Source of the DNA: Rhodopseudomonas rhenobacensis
GTDB lineage: Bacteria; Pseudomonadota; Alphaproteobacteria; Rhizobiales; Xanthobacteraceae
Direction: 5' to 3'
Length of the DNA stretch: 64,000 nucleotides
Assembly: GCF_014203125.1 (NCBI RefSeq)
Contig: NZ_JACHIH010000010.1
Coordinates: 63,612 to 127,611, forward strand
The notes beneath the pieces were generated by a model, which searched no databases, was not told where the DNA came from, and worked only from the letters and a program-made list of their open reading frames with translations. Below, piece after piece: positions 8,049 to 16,278 of this stretch (within the stretch, counting starts at the first letter, position 1; each line of letters starts with the position of its first letter). A program made the position numbers and the translations under genes.

Positions 8049-9091
8049 GTGCGCGCCAGCGTCACTTGAAGCTCGATCTCGCGGCCGGCCGGGTCGAGCT
8101 GTCGCACGGCGCCGGTGGTCGCGCCATGGCGCAACTGATCGCCGAGGTGTTTCATCAAGCACTCGACAATGAATGGCTGCGCCGCGGCAACGACCAGTCG
8201 GCCTTTGATGTGGCTGCCGGCCGCATGGTGATGACCACCGACGGCTATGTGATCTCGCCGTTGTTTTTCCCGGGCGGCGACATCGGCTCGCTTGCGGTGC
8301 ACGGCACCATCAACGACGTGGCGATGGCCGGCGCCCGGCCGCTGTATCTGTCGGCGAGTTTTATTATCGAAGAGGGGTTTCGGCTCGCCGATCTCAAGAA
8401 GATCGCCGACAGCATGGGCCGCGCCGCGCGCGAGGCCGGCGTCCCGGTGATCACCGGCGACACCAAGGTGGTGGAGCGCGGCAAGGCCGACGGCGTGTTC
8501 ATTTCCACCGCCGGCGTCGGCGTGCTGCCGCACGGGCTGGACCTCTCCGCCGACAAAGCGCGGCCGGGCGACAAGGTGCTGCTGTCCGGCTCGCTCGGCG
8601 ATCACGGCGTCGCGGTGATGTCGCGGCGGCAGAATCTCGCCTTCGAGACCACGATCCAATCCGACTCCGCGGCGTTGCACGGCCTGGTCGGCGAGATGGT
8701 CGCGGTGGCCGGCGCGGGCCTGCGGGTGATGCGCGATCCGACCCGTGGCGGGCTCGCCGCGACACTGAACGAACTGGCGCAGCAATCGTGTGTCGGCTTC
8801 CGCATCGACGAGGACGGTCTGCCAATCAAGCCGCAAGTCGCCGCCGCCTGTGAATTGCTCGGGATCGATCCGCTCTACGTCGCCAACGAAGGCAAACTCA
8901 TCGCCATCGTCGCGCCGGAGCACACCGATGCGGCGCTGGCCGCGATGCGCGCGCATCCGTTGGGGCGGGAAGCCGCGATCATCGGCGAGGTGGTGGAAGA
9001 CGAGCATCGTTTTGTGCAGATGACCACCGCGTTCGGCGGCGGCCGCATTGTCGATTGGCTGGCGGGCGATCAATTGCCACGGATCTGTTGA
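8045..9091 (+). CDS. hypE: Hydrogenase expression/formation protein HypE
   Basis: PurM-like ATPase that dehydrates the carbamoyl group transferred by HypF to its C-terminal cysteine, making the CN ligands. The 348-residue sequence has ELSHGAGGRAM near the N terminus, TTDGYVISPLFFPGGDIG, GSLGDHGVAVMS and DPTRGGLAATLNE. It ends in PRIC, the thiocarboxamidation tail. The ATG at 8045 overlaps the hypD stop. HypE requires HypF, which is not encoded in the window. Confidence 0.97.
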   Translation: MSARQRHLKLDLAAGRVELSHGAGGRAMAQLIAEVFHQALDNEWLRRGNDQSAFDVAAGRMVMTTDGYVISPLFFPGGDIGSLAVHGTINDVAMAGARPLYLSASFIIEEGFRLADLKKIADSMGRAAREAGVPVITGDTKVVERGKADGVFISTAGVGVLPHGLDLSADKARPGDKVLLSGSLGDHGVAVMSRRQNLAFETTIQSDSAALHGLVGEMVAVAGAGLRVMRDPTRGGLAATLNELAQQSCVGFRIDEDGLPIKPQVAAACELLGIDPLYVANEGKLIAIVAPEHTDAALAAMRAHPLGREAAIIGEVVEDEHRFVQMTTAFGGGRIVDWLAGDQLPRIC

Positions 9092-9098
9092 GGGCGCG

Positions 9099-10598
9099 AT
9101 GGATGCTTTTGCGAGCGAAGGCCGGGTGGCGGAGCGCAACCGCGGGCGATCGATGACCGCCACCGTGCTGGTGGTCGACGACGAGGTGCGGTCGCTGGAA
9201 TCGCTGCGCCGCGTGCTCAGCGACGAGTTCGAGGTGATCTGCGCCAAGGACGCCGCCGAGGCGCGGCGCTGCCTGGAAAGCGAGATCGTCCACGCCATCC
9301 TGTGCGACCAGCGCATGCAGGACGAGACCGGCGTCGAATTCCTCAAGCATGTGCGCAGCACTTGGCCGGATCCGGTGCGGATGATCATCTCCGGCTATTC
9401 GCAGTCCGAGGACATCATCGCCGGCATCAACGAGGCCGGGATCTATCAATACGTCGCCAAGCCCTGGCATCCCGACCGGCTGCTCGACACCGTGCGCGGC
9501 GCGGTCGAACTGTTCCGGCTGCAGCAGGAGACCGAGACCGCCGCAGTCGACATGAAGCTGACGCCGGAGCGGGTGACCCGCGTGGTCACTGAAAAGCGCG
9601 GCGCCGCGAAGCAATTGTATGATTTCGACCGCATCGTGCACGCCCCGGATAGCCCTTTGCGCGGCGTCATCGATCTGGCGCGTCGCGCCGCGGAGTACGA
9701 CATCTCGGTGTTGATCACCGGGGAATCCGGCACCGGCAAGGAGTTGCTGGCCCGCGCGATTCACTACGGCTCCGGCCGCGCCGGCAAGGCGTTCGTGGTG
9801 GAGAATTGCGGCGCGCTGCCGGATCAGTTGCTGGAAAGCGAATTGTTCGGCTGCAAGAAGGGCGCCTTCACCGGCGCCTATCAGGATCGCATCGGACTGT
9901 TCGAGGTCGCAGACGGCGGCACCATCTTTCTCGACGAGATCGGCGAGACCTCGCCGGCGTTTCAAGTCAAGCTGTTGCGGGTGCTGCAGGAGAGCGAGAT
10001 CCGCCCGCTCGGCGCGCAGCGCGTGCGCAAGGTCGACGTCCGGGTGGTGGCCGCAACTAATCGCGACCTCGAAGCCGAAGTGCGCGCCGGCCGCTTCCGC
10101 CGCGATCTGTATTATCGGTTGGCGGCGTTCCCGCTGCACATGCCGCCGCTGCGCGAGCGACCGATGGATATTCCGCTGATCGCCGCGAAGGTGTTGGCCG
10201 ACGTCAACAAGTCCTATGGCCGCCAGGTCGCGGGCATTGCGCGCGATACGCTGATGGCGATGCAGCGGCACGATTGGCCGGGCAATGTCCGCGAATTGCA
10301 GAACGAGATCCAGCGCATGGTGGTGCTGGCCAATGACGGCCGGCTGCAGATCCGCGATCTGTCGCTCCGGGTGCGCGACGGCGGCGCGCCGGCCGCGCCC
10401 GCGCACGCGCTCGCAGGTGAAGCCGCGACGCTGAAGCACCGCGTCGAGGCGCTGGAGCGCTCCATGATCGTCGATGCGCTGGAACGGCACGGCGGCAACA
10501 TCAGCCGGGTCGCCGCCGAACTCGGGCTGTCGCGGGTGGGCCTGCGCAACAAGCTCGCGCGCTACGACATCCGCAAGGGCGTCGTCGATGACGAATGA
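9099..10598 (+). CDS. hoxA: Sigma-54-dependent response regulator HoxA
   Basis: NtrC-type activator of uptake-hydrogenase genes. Domains in the 499-residue product are a receiver (VVDDE near 25-29, phospho-acceptor Asp about 70, Lys about 121), an AAA+ domain with Walker A GESGTGKE and the sigma-54 contact loop GAFTGA, and a Fis-type C-terminal HTH (NISRVAAELGLSRVGLRNKL). In this family the unphosphorylated form is the active one. An alternative ATG at 9153 would start MTATVLVVDDE. The start at 9099 lies seven bases after hypE. It overlaps hoxJ by eleven bases, so sensor and regulator are co-translated. The natural target here is the -24/-12 site at 2142. Confidence 0.93.
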   Translation: MDAFASEGRVAERNRGRSMTATVLVVDDEVRSLESLRRVLSDEFEVICAKDAAEARRCLESEIVHAILCDQRMQDETGVEFLKHVRSTWPDPVRMIISGYSQSEDIIAGINEAGIYQYVAKPWHPDRLLDTVRGAVELFRLQQETETAAVDMKLTPERVTRVVTEKRGAAKQLYDFDRIVHAPDSPLRGVIDLARRAAEYDISVLITGESGTGKELLARAIHYGSGRAGKAFVVENCGALPDQLLESELFGCKKGAFTGAYQDRIGLFEVADGGTIFLDEIGETSPAFQVKLLRVLQESEIRPLGAQRVRKVDVRVVAATNRDLEAEVRAGRFRRDLYYRLAAFPLHMPPLRERPMDIPLIAAKVLADVNKSYGRQVAGIARDTLMAMQRHDWPGNVRELQNEIQRMVVLANDGRLQIRDLSLRVRDGGAPAAPAHALAGEAATLKHRVEALERSMIVDALERHGGNISRVAAELGLSRVGLRNKLARYDIRKGVVDDE

Positions 10599-11937
10599 CG
10601 TCGGCGCGGACGGCTCGATCGTGAAGGGAGGCGACCGCGCGCCGCCCGGGCTCGACGGCGAGCGCGAGGCGGTGTGGATCGAAGTGATCCGCAAGATGGA
10701 CGAGGTCTACGCCGACCTGTTGCGCTACGAGACCGACCTCGAACAGAAGAACGCCGCGCTCGAAGAGGCCCAGGCCTTCATCTCGAGCGTCATCGAATCG
10801 GTGTCCGACATCCTGATCGCCTGCGGCCGCGACGGCAGCATCCTGCAGGTCAATCCCGCCGCGGTGTATCTGTTCGGCCGTCCCGCCGAAGCGCTGACCG
10901 GCCGGCCGCTGGTCGAACTGATCGACGCCCCCGATCGCGTCCGCGTCGACGCGCTGTTGAAGGCGGGGCTGTCGTCCGACGTCATGACCTTCGAGATCCG
11001 CTTCGTCACCGCCAGCGGCATCTCGGATCTCTACGCCGTCAACGGCGCCACCCGTTACGATCCCGCCGGCGCCCGGGTCGGCACAGTGCTGACCGGGCGG
11101 CCGATCGGCGAATTGCGCCGCGCCTACGAGGCGCTGCACGCCGCGCACAGCGAGTTGCAGCGCGCGCAGCGGCAACTGGTCGAGCAGGAGAAGATGGCGA
11201 GCCTCGGCCGGCTGGTCGCCGGCGTCGCGCACGAATTGAACAATCCGATCAGCTTCGTCTATGGCAACATCCACACGCTGGAGCGCTATCGCCAGCGGCT
11301 CGGCACTTACCTCGGCGCGATCCATGGCGGTGCTGACGCCGCCGAGATCGACGCGCTGCGCCACGAGTTGCGGATCGACGCGCTGCTCGACGACAGCGGC
11401 TCCTTGATCGAGGGCACGCTGGAAGGCGCGATGCGGGTCTCCGACATCGTCAAGAATCTGCGCCGGCTGTCGTTCCTCAAGGCCGGCGAGGCGCAACAGG
11501 TCGACATCGAGCGGGTGATCCGCACCGCGGCGCGCTGGGCGTCGCGCGCCAAGGCCGGCCGGGTCGAGATCGTGTTCCACATCGAGAAGGATCTGTCGGT
11601 GGTCGGCAATGAGGGGCAGTTTCACCAGATCATCGTCAACCTGGTCGACAACGCGCTCGATGCCAGCCGCGGCGCGACCGAGCCGCTGATCGAAATTCGC
11701 GCCAGCCGCCGCGGCGGCGAGGTCGCGATCGCGATCGCCGACAACGGCCCGGGCTTCGCCGAAGGCCTGATCGACAAGATTTTCGAACCGTTCTTCACGA
11801 CGAAGCCGGTCGGCGAGGGCACCGGGCTCGGGCTGTGGATCAGCTACGGCATCGCCCGCGAATATGGCGGCGCGCTCGCCGCGGCGAACCGCTCCGGCGG
11901 CGGCGCGGTGTTCACGCTGACGCTGCCGGCGGGGTGA
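10588..11937 (+). CDS. hoxJ: Hydrogen-signalling sensor histidine kinase HoxJ (HupT-like)
   Basis: Cytoplasmic kinase of the H2-sensing system. It normally forms a complex with the regulatory hydrogenase HupUV and phosphorylates, thereby inactivating, HoxA when H2 is absent. The 449-residue protein has a short coiled-coil lead, a PAS domain (about 55-170; FISSVIESVSDILIACGRDG), a second helix, the H-box VAGVAHELNNPISF and a GHKL ATPase domain (NLVDNALDAS, IADNGPGF, GTGLGLWIS). There are no transmembrane segments. The frame is open end to end, so this sensor looks functional. hupUV are not in the window. Confidence 0.93.
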   Translation: MTNDVGADGSIVKGGDRAPPGLDGEREAVWIEVIRKMDEVYADLLRYETDLEQKNAALEEAQAFISSVIESVSDILIACGRDGSILQVNPAAVYLFGRPAEALTGRPLVELIDAPDRVRVDALLKAGLSSDVMTFEIRFVTASGISDLYAVNGATRYDPAGARVGTVLTGRPIGELRRAYEALHAAHSELQRAQRQLVEQEKMASLGRLVAGVAHELNNPISFVYGNIHTLERYRQRLGTYLGAIHGGADAAEIDALRHELRIDALLDDSGSLIEGTLEGAMRVSDIVKNLRRLSFLKAGEAQQVDIERVIRTAARWASRAKAGRVEIVFHIEKDLSVVGNEGQFHQIIVNLVDNALDASRGATEPLIEIRASRRGGEVAIAIADNGPGFAEGLIDKIFEPFFTTKPVGEGTGLGLWISYGIAREYGGALAAANRSGGGAVFTLTLPAG

Positions 11938-11986
11938 TCGCGCGGCTGCGCCGGTTGCCGTGCGGGGCATGGCGCCTCCACGAGTC

Positions 11987-12007
11987 GTCCCTGCGGCACG
12001 CAGGGAC
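11987..12007. terminator. Inverted repeat after hoxJ
   Basis: Arms GTCCCTGCG and CGCAGGGAC around GCA form a perfect 9-bp stem 50 bases after the hoxJ stop. No U-run follows, so it is either a weak terminator of the hup-hox transcript or part of a degraded dispersed repeat. The surrounding gap (11938-12197) shows no other coding signal. Confidence 0.4.
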
Positions 12008-12197
12008 CCATCACCCCTGGCGGTGCGTTTGACGGCAACGTCGTCACACGCCGAGCGTCTGCCGTGCCCATCACGTCATGATGCATGACCGCGATGCGGA
12101 TGCCGCGCAGATCAAAACCTTGACGCCCGCGCTCGCTCTGGCTTGGTAAGCCGACGCGCCGGTGATCGGCGGTTGGGCGATCGCGGGGCGCGGCACA

Positions 12198-12611
12198 ATG
12201 AGCGAGGATCACCAGACGATGCACCGGGTGTTTGCTTACGGCACGTTGAAGCGCGGATTGAAGAACCACCATCTGATGGCGCGGGCGAGATTTATCGGCG
12301 TGGCGACCAGCGTGCCGCACTACCGGATGATCGCCGGCGACTATCCGGTGCTGTTCGAGGACGGCGCCGGGCTGTTGCCGGTCAGCGGCGAATTGTTCGA
12401 GGTCGACGACGCCACATTGATCGAGCTCGACAAGCTGGAATCGGTCGGCGATTTGTACGACCGCAAGACCGTCGCCATCGCGCTCGGTGAGCGCGTCACC
12501 GACGCCTTCATCTATATCGGCCGGCCGGTGGCGTGGGCGAGCCGCGGCTGGCCGCCGTTCACCGCGCGCGATCGCGACGGCCGGCTGCATTGGCCGGCGT
12601 TGGCGGAGTGA
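12198..12611 (+). CDS. Gamma-glutamylcyclotransferase-like protein (GGCT/AIG2 fold)
   Basis: The 137-residue protein has the GGCT/AIG2 layout: the substrate-binding loop VFAYGTLKRGLKNHHLM near residue 12, then GELFEVDDATLIELDKLES with the candidate catalytic Glu, and YDRKTVAI with a YIGRP strand. Family members act on gamma-glutamyl peptides or amines; the true substrate cannot be told. The ATG at 12198 (MSEDHQT) is preferred over the GTG at 12162 because the fold begins just after it. It stands alone between the hox genes and a repeat cluster. Confidence 0.8.
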   Translation: MSEDHQTMHRVFAYGTLKRGLKNHHLMARARFIGVATSVPHYRMIAGDYPVLFEDGAGLLPVSGELFEVDDATLIELDKLESVGDLYDRKTVAIALGERVTDAFIYIGRPVAWASRGWPPFTARDRDGRLHWPALAE

Positions 12612-12674
12612 GTTCTTTTCGCCGCGCCCATCCAACACAAGCCTTGTTCATTCGAGCAGCGATCCAAATGAAGC

Positions 12675-12794
12675 CGTCATTCCGGGGCGCGAGGCCGAAA
12701 GGCCGAACGAACCCGGAATCCAGTATTCCAGGGCGGTGAGTATTGGTTTCCGGGGTCACTCGCGGCTATCGCCGCTCATGCCCCGGGATGACGG
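12675..12794. repeat. Dispersed intergenic repeat, family B copy 1
   Basis: A ~120-bp unit bounded by near-palindromic ends (CGTCATTCCGGGGCGCGAGG at the left, GCCCCGGGATGACGG at the right). The inner segment is close to that of copy 2 at 12830-12949. The ends are complementary, so a transcript would fold into a long hairpin. No coding role is seen. Confidence 0.85.
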
Positions 12795-12829
12795 CCTGTT
12801 ACTTGTTGAACGCGTACCCCACCGCCAAC

Positions 12830-12949
12830 CGTCATTCCGGGGCGCGAGGCCGAAAGGCCGAGCGAACCCGGAATCCAGTATTCCAGGGCGGTGAGTATTG
12901 GATCCCGGGTTCACTCGCGGCTATCGCCGCTCATGCCCCGGGATGACGG
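12830..12949. repeat. Dispersed intergenic repeat, family B copy 2
   Basis: Same length and order as copy 1, with only a handful of substitutions (for example GGATCCCGGG for GGTTTCCGGG). It is separated from copy 1 by a 35-base spacer. The near identity indicates recent duplication or gene conversion. Confidence 0.85.
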
Positions 12950-13003
12950 CCTGCCGCGTGACGACCGCCAACTAATTGTTCAGCGCGCCAATCTATCACC
13001 AAT

Positions 13004-13131
13004 CGTCATTCCGGGGCGCGGGCCGCGGCAGCGGCACGCGAACCCGGAATCTCGCCGCGGCGAAAGAGCCCGAAGCCGTCGCGAGATTCCGGGTTCGCTC
13101 GAGCTATCGCTCTCGCGCCCCGGAATGACGA
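13004..13131. repeat. Dispersed intergenic repeat, family B copy 3 (diverged)
   Basis: It begins with the same CGTCATTCCGGGGCGCG end and closes with CCCCGGAATGACG. The central part differs from copies 1 and 2 and contains its own inverted segment (GAATCTCGCC / GGCGAGATTC-like arms). It lies directly before the 3' end of the gene at 13199, so it may act as a bidirectional transcription barrier. Confidence 0.75.
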
Positions 13132-13198
13132 CCTGCTATTTGTGATGCGCGTCAACACGCTCGCGACGGCCTGCGCGGGCCGCGTCCACGCCCCGCCG

Positions 13199-13843
13199 TC
13201 AAAACCGAAACGCCAGCGCCTCCGGCGGCAGTTTGACGTCGGGCAAATTGCGCGGATCGGCGACCGGATCGAGCACCTGCTGGCGGATCGGGATCACGCC
13301 GGCCCACACCGGGAACGCGTAGTCGTCGGCCTCGTCCTCGGGGTGGCCGGTGCGGATCTTGGCGGAGGCCTCGTCGAACGGCATCGACAGCACCGTGGTG
13401 GCCTTCAATTCCTTCGGCAGCATCGGCCGCAGCCGCTCCCATTGCCCGGCGATCAGCCGGTTCACGAAGGTGCGCAGATGGGCTTCCTTCTCGTCCGGAT
13501 CGGTGACCTTCTCAGGCTTGCCGAACACCATCACCGAGCGGTGGTTGATGTTGAAGTTGTAGGCCGAGCGCGCCATCACCAGGCCGTCGATGACGCTGGC
13601 GGTGAGGCAGACCTCGGCGCCTTCGATCGCGGTGATCATGCGGCTCGCCGCCGAGCCGTGCCAATACACCCGGTCGCCTTCGCGCCAGTGCATGGTCGGC
13701 GTCACCAACGGCTTGCCGTCGACCACGTAGCCGATGGTGCAATGGGGGATCGCGTCGAGGATCGCCGCGATGGTGTCGTGGTCGTAATTGGCCAGCCAAT
13801 TGTAGCGCTTGACCCGGGTGCGGTCGCTGGGCGGGGTGGACAT
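13199..13843 (-). CDS. Pyridoxamine 5'-phosphate oxidase-related FMN-binding protein
   Basis: The 214-residue protein has the split-barrel fold of the PNPOx-like family: PHCTIGYVVDGKPLVTPTMH as first strand pair, DRVYWHGSAASRM for the flavin phosphate, and VCLTASVIDGLVMARSAYNF. A VPIRQ-like strand pair (AGVIPIRQQVLDP) lies near the end. Proteins of this type bind FMN, F420 or haem, and the actual reaction is not evident. The ATG at 13843 has AGGAA upstream; an in-frame Met further up (13888) lacks one. It is head-to-tail with the flavin-reductase gene at 13964-14524. Confidence 0.82.
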   Translation of the reverse strand: MSTPPSDRTRVKRYNWLANYDHDTIAAILDAIPHCTIGYVVDGKPLVTPTMHWREGDRVYWHGSAASRMITAIEGAEVCLTASVIDGLVMARSAYNFNINHRSVMVFGKPEKVTDPDEKEAHLRTFVNRLIAGQWERLRPMLPKELKATTVLSMPFDEASAKIRTGHPEDEADDYAFPVWAGVIPIRQQVLDPVADPRNLPDVKLPPEALAFRF

Positions 13844-13963
13844 CGTCGCATTCCTATCGTTGTCAGGCATCGCGGTCGTAATATCCACTGATATACAACG
13901 CGGCGCCTGAGTCGATAGGCCATTGGGCGATGCGCCGCATTGCGCCCAGTGCCAAGCGGCGCG

Positions 13964-14524
13964 TTACAGCATGCCGGGGCGAAACAGCTTGCGCCGGCTG
14001 ATGATCTTGCCGGACACCATGAACACGCCGTCGCCCTCGTAGTGCAGCGTCTGCGGATGTTTTGGCGAGGTCGCGACATGCGCCTTCACCACCTCGAAGA
14101 TGAAGAAGTTGTACTTGTCGACCAGGCCGTCGTCGGCGAGCTTGCATTCGAAATTGGCGTGGCACTCGGCGATCAGCGGCGCCTTGACCCGCGTCGCCGG
14201 CTCAGCGGTCAGCCCGAAATGTTCGAATTTGTCGATATCCGCGCCAGAGGTGTTGCCGATTCCGACCACGATGTCGGTCAGTTTTGTGGTCGGCAGGTTG
14301 ATCACGCATTCGCCGCTCTCGCGGATCAGCCCGAACGAGTGATTGCCGCCCGAGATCACGCAGCCGATCAGCGACGGCGTGAACTCCATCACGGTGTGCC
14401 AGCCCATCGTCATGATGTTGCGTTCGTTGCCGCGCGCCGACGACACCAGCACGATCGGGCCGGGCTCCAGATAACGGCGCACCTGCGACACCGGAAAATC
14501 AAGCTTCGCCGCGCGTTGGCTCAT
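13964..14524 (-). CDS. Flavin reductase-like FMN-binding protein
   Basis: The 186-residue product matches the flavin reductase-like domain (DIM6/NTAB type): GPIVLVSSARGNERNIMTMGW for FMN binding, a PSLIGCVISGGNHSF strand, ESGECVINLP, and an IGNTSGADIDKFEHFGL segment typical of the family. It probably binds FMN and supplies reduced flavin or carries out a small reduction; the partner is unknown. The ATG at 14524 (MSQRAAK) is chosen because the upstream in-frame extension is not protein-like. Together with the PNPOx-related gene downstream it forms a two-gene flavoprotein unit. Confidence 0.85.
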   Translation of the reverse strand: MSQRAAKLDFPVSQVRRYLEPGPIVLVSSARGNERNIMTMGWHTVMEFTPSLIGCVISGGNHSFGLIRESGECVINLPTTKLTDIVVGIGNTSGADIDKFEHFGLTAEPATRVKAPLIAECHANFECKLADDGLVDKYNFFIFEVVKAHVATSPKHPQTLHYEGDGVFMVSGKIISRRKLFRPGML

Positions 14525-14759
14525 GACTCTGTTCCCGCCTGGTCCCGCAAAAATCCTAGCAGATCTTCGACCGCGGTGCGTTGCTGCTAACTGCCGAAAC
14601 ACGCGGCAATGGCTCGATTTCAGGCTCGCGCGCGTGTCTGCGGTTTCGCCGCGGCTTGCGAAAGCCGCGGAAAACCCCTTAAAAACCGCTGCGAACGGTC
14701 GCTTCGCCGGCACTTTCACAATATTGTTGCGGCACCGAATCAGCCAGCAAGGAGATAAA

Positions 14760-15059
14760 ATGGCGACGCAGATGACCAAATCGCAGCTAATCGAGAAGAT
14801 CGCCACCCAGAGCGAGCTGGCCAAGAAAGACGTCAAGGTCGTGCTCGAGGCGATGACCGAGATCGGCTACAAGGAGCTGAAGAAGAACGGCGTGTTTCTG
14901 GTGCCGGGCTTCGCCAAGTTCGTGGTGATCAAGAAGCCGGCCACCAAGGCGCGCAAGGGCACCAACCCGTTCAACGGCGAGCCGATGGTGTTCAAGGCCA
15001 AGCCGGCCCGCAAGATCGTCCGCGCCCGTCCGGTCAAGGCCGCCAAGGACTCGGTGTAA
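14760..15059 (+). CDS. HU-family DNA-binding protein
   Basis: A 99-residue histone-like protein. The N-terminal helices (MTKSQLIEKIATQSELAKKDVKVVL) and the beta-arm region (GVFLVPGFAKFVVIKKPATKARKG, then the NPFNGEPM arm tip) follow HU/IHF. A basic C-terminal tail (KPARKIVRARPVKAAKDSV) replaces the usual ending and resembles the lysine/arginine-tailed HU variants of this order. AAGGAG stands seven bases before the ATG. It is a monocistronic gene, convergent with bluB. Confidence 0.9.
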   Translation: MATQMTKSQLIEKIATQSELAKKDVKVVLEAMTEIGYKELKKNGVFLVPGFAKFVVIKKPATKARKGTNPFNGEPMVFKAKPARKIVRARPVKAAKDSV

Positions 15060-15135
15060 TCCGCCGACGCTGCAACCGCCCATCCGGTCGACGGCCGGGT
15101 GGGATCACGGCAAACCGAGCGCTGGGCCATCGCGG

Positions 15136-15819
15136 TCAGCGCGAGGTGACGAAGCGTCCGGCCTGGGTGCGATCCTGCCAGCCGAATCGCACCAGCTCCG
15201 GCACCGCGTGTTCTTCGACCGGCCAGCCGACGCAAAGATAGGCGATCAGCTTCCAACGTTCCGGAACCTGCAGGTCGGCCTTGGCTTGATCGGGATCGAG
15301 GATCGAGACCCAGCCGATGCCGAGCCCTTCGGCGCGGGCGGCGAGCCAGAACGTCCCGATCATCGCCGCGACCGAATAGTCCAGCGTCTCCGGCATGGTC
15401 TTACAGCCGACGCCGGCGCCCTGCTGGGTGCCGCGATCGCAGAACACCGCGAACTGCCGCGGCGCGACGTCGATGCCCTCCAGCTTCAACCGGGCGTAGA
15501 GCGCGGCGCGATCGCCCTGGAAGGTGGCCGCCGCCTTGGCGTTGGCGGCGACGAAGTTCTGATGGATCTTTTCCCGCATCTGCGGGCTGTCGACGCTGAC
15601 CCAGCGCCACGGTTGGCTGTTGCCGACCGACGGCGCCAGCTGCGCCAGATCGAGCAGCCGCTCGATCAGATCCGGCTCGACCGCGTCGCGGCGAAACCGC
15701 CGCACGTCGCGCCGCCATTCGATCAATTGGGCGAGTTTTGCAACAAATTCGGGATCGAAATCCGGCGACCTTTGCCCGAGCTCTGGCTCGGTCAACGGGC
15801 CGGCGTCGAAATGCGTCAC
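15136..15819 (-). CDS. bluB: 5,6-dimethylbenzimidazole synthase BluB
   Basis: Converts reduced FMN and O2 into 5,6-dimethylbenzimidazole, the lower ligand of cobalamin. The 227-residue nitroreductase-fold protein shows RRDVRRFRRDAVE near residue 38, LAPSVGNSQPWRW for FMN binding, and GLGIGWVSILDP, all typical of BluB. The start is taken as GTG at 15819 with GAGGAGA just upstream; the longer open frame to 15948 is Arg/Pro-rich and unlike the family. It is on the same strand as cobT, which uses its product, though 459 bases apart. Confidence 0.92.
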   Translation of the reverse strand: MTHFDAGPLTEPELGQRSPDFDPEFVAKLAQLIEWRRDVRRFRRDAVEPDLIERLLDLAQLAPSVGNSQPWRWVSVDSPQMREKIHQNFVAANAKAAATFQGDRAALYARLKLEGIDVAPRQFAVFCDRGTQQGAGVGCKTMPETLDYSVAAMIGTFWLAARAEGLGIGWVSILDPDQAKADLQVPERWKLIAYLCVGWPVEEHAVPELVRFGWQDRTQAGRFVTSR

Positions 15820-16278
15820 CTTTGGTCTCCTCAGCACAGTCAGCGCGTCGGCAGGTCGCTCGAAGCCGAGGCGAGACCTGGGCCGAAAACGCGTTCGCCC
15901 GCTGCTAACGCGGCGAACCGGATCCGGTCGCAACCCCACGACTGTCAAGCGGTTAGGTTCAAAAGCTGGCAGCGCGCGGAGGATGGGCGGAACTTTGGAA
16001 CCGGCGCTGTTAAGACCTTGTTAGTCATCGGGCGACCGGCCTGTCAACGTTGTCAAGGCCACTTGACGAAATTGCCGCAATAGGCGGCAGACGCCGGGAA
16101 TCGACAGGTATTATCTTGTTGCCGACTCCCGCCGCACCTGGCCCGACTGCCCAGTGCTCATGCAATCGCCTGAAGCCTGGTCACGTCGAACGGATGGCCC
16201 GCCATGCCTCGCGTTTGCCTGACGTCGAGGCATCCGAACACGCCGGCGGCGATTCGCGCCGGTGAGCCGGTGTCGGCG
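15820..16278. other. Intergenic region between bluB and cobT
   Basis: 459 bases without a convincing gene. A TTGACA on the - strand about 140 bases before bluB could be a -35 element, but no good -10 lies at the right distance. The conserved blocks of a cobalamin riboswitch, present upstream of cobP, are not seen here on either strand. Confidence 0.5.

Noticed and set aside
12675-13131. CRISPR array
   Set aside because: Repeat units are ~120 bp, palindromic and only three, without regular 30-40-bp unique spacers or cas genes.
15820-16278. Second cobalamin riboswitch before bluB
   Set aside because: Core blocks such as GCCCCCGCAACTGT and GCCAGGAGACC are missing on the - strand; CTGAGGAGACC near bluB is its ribosome site.
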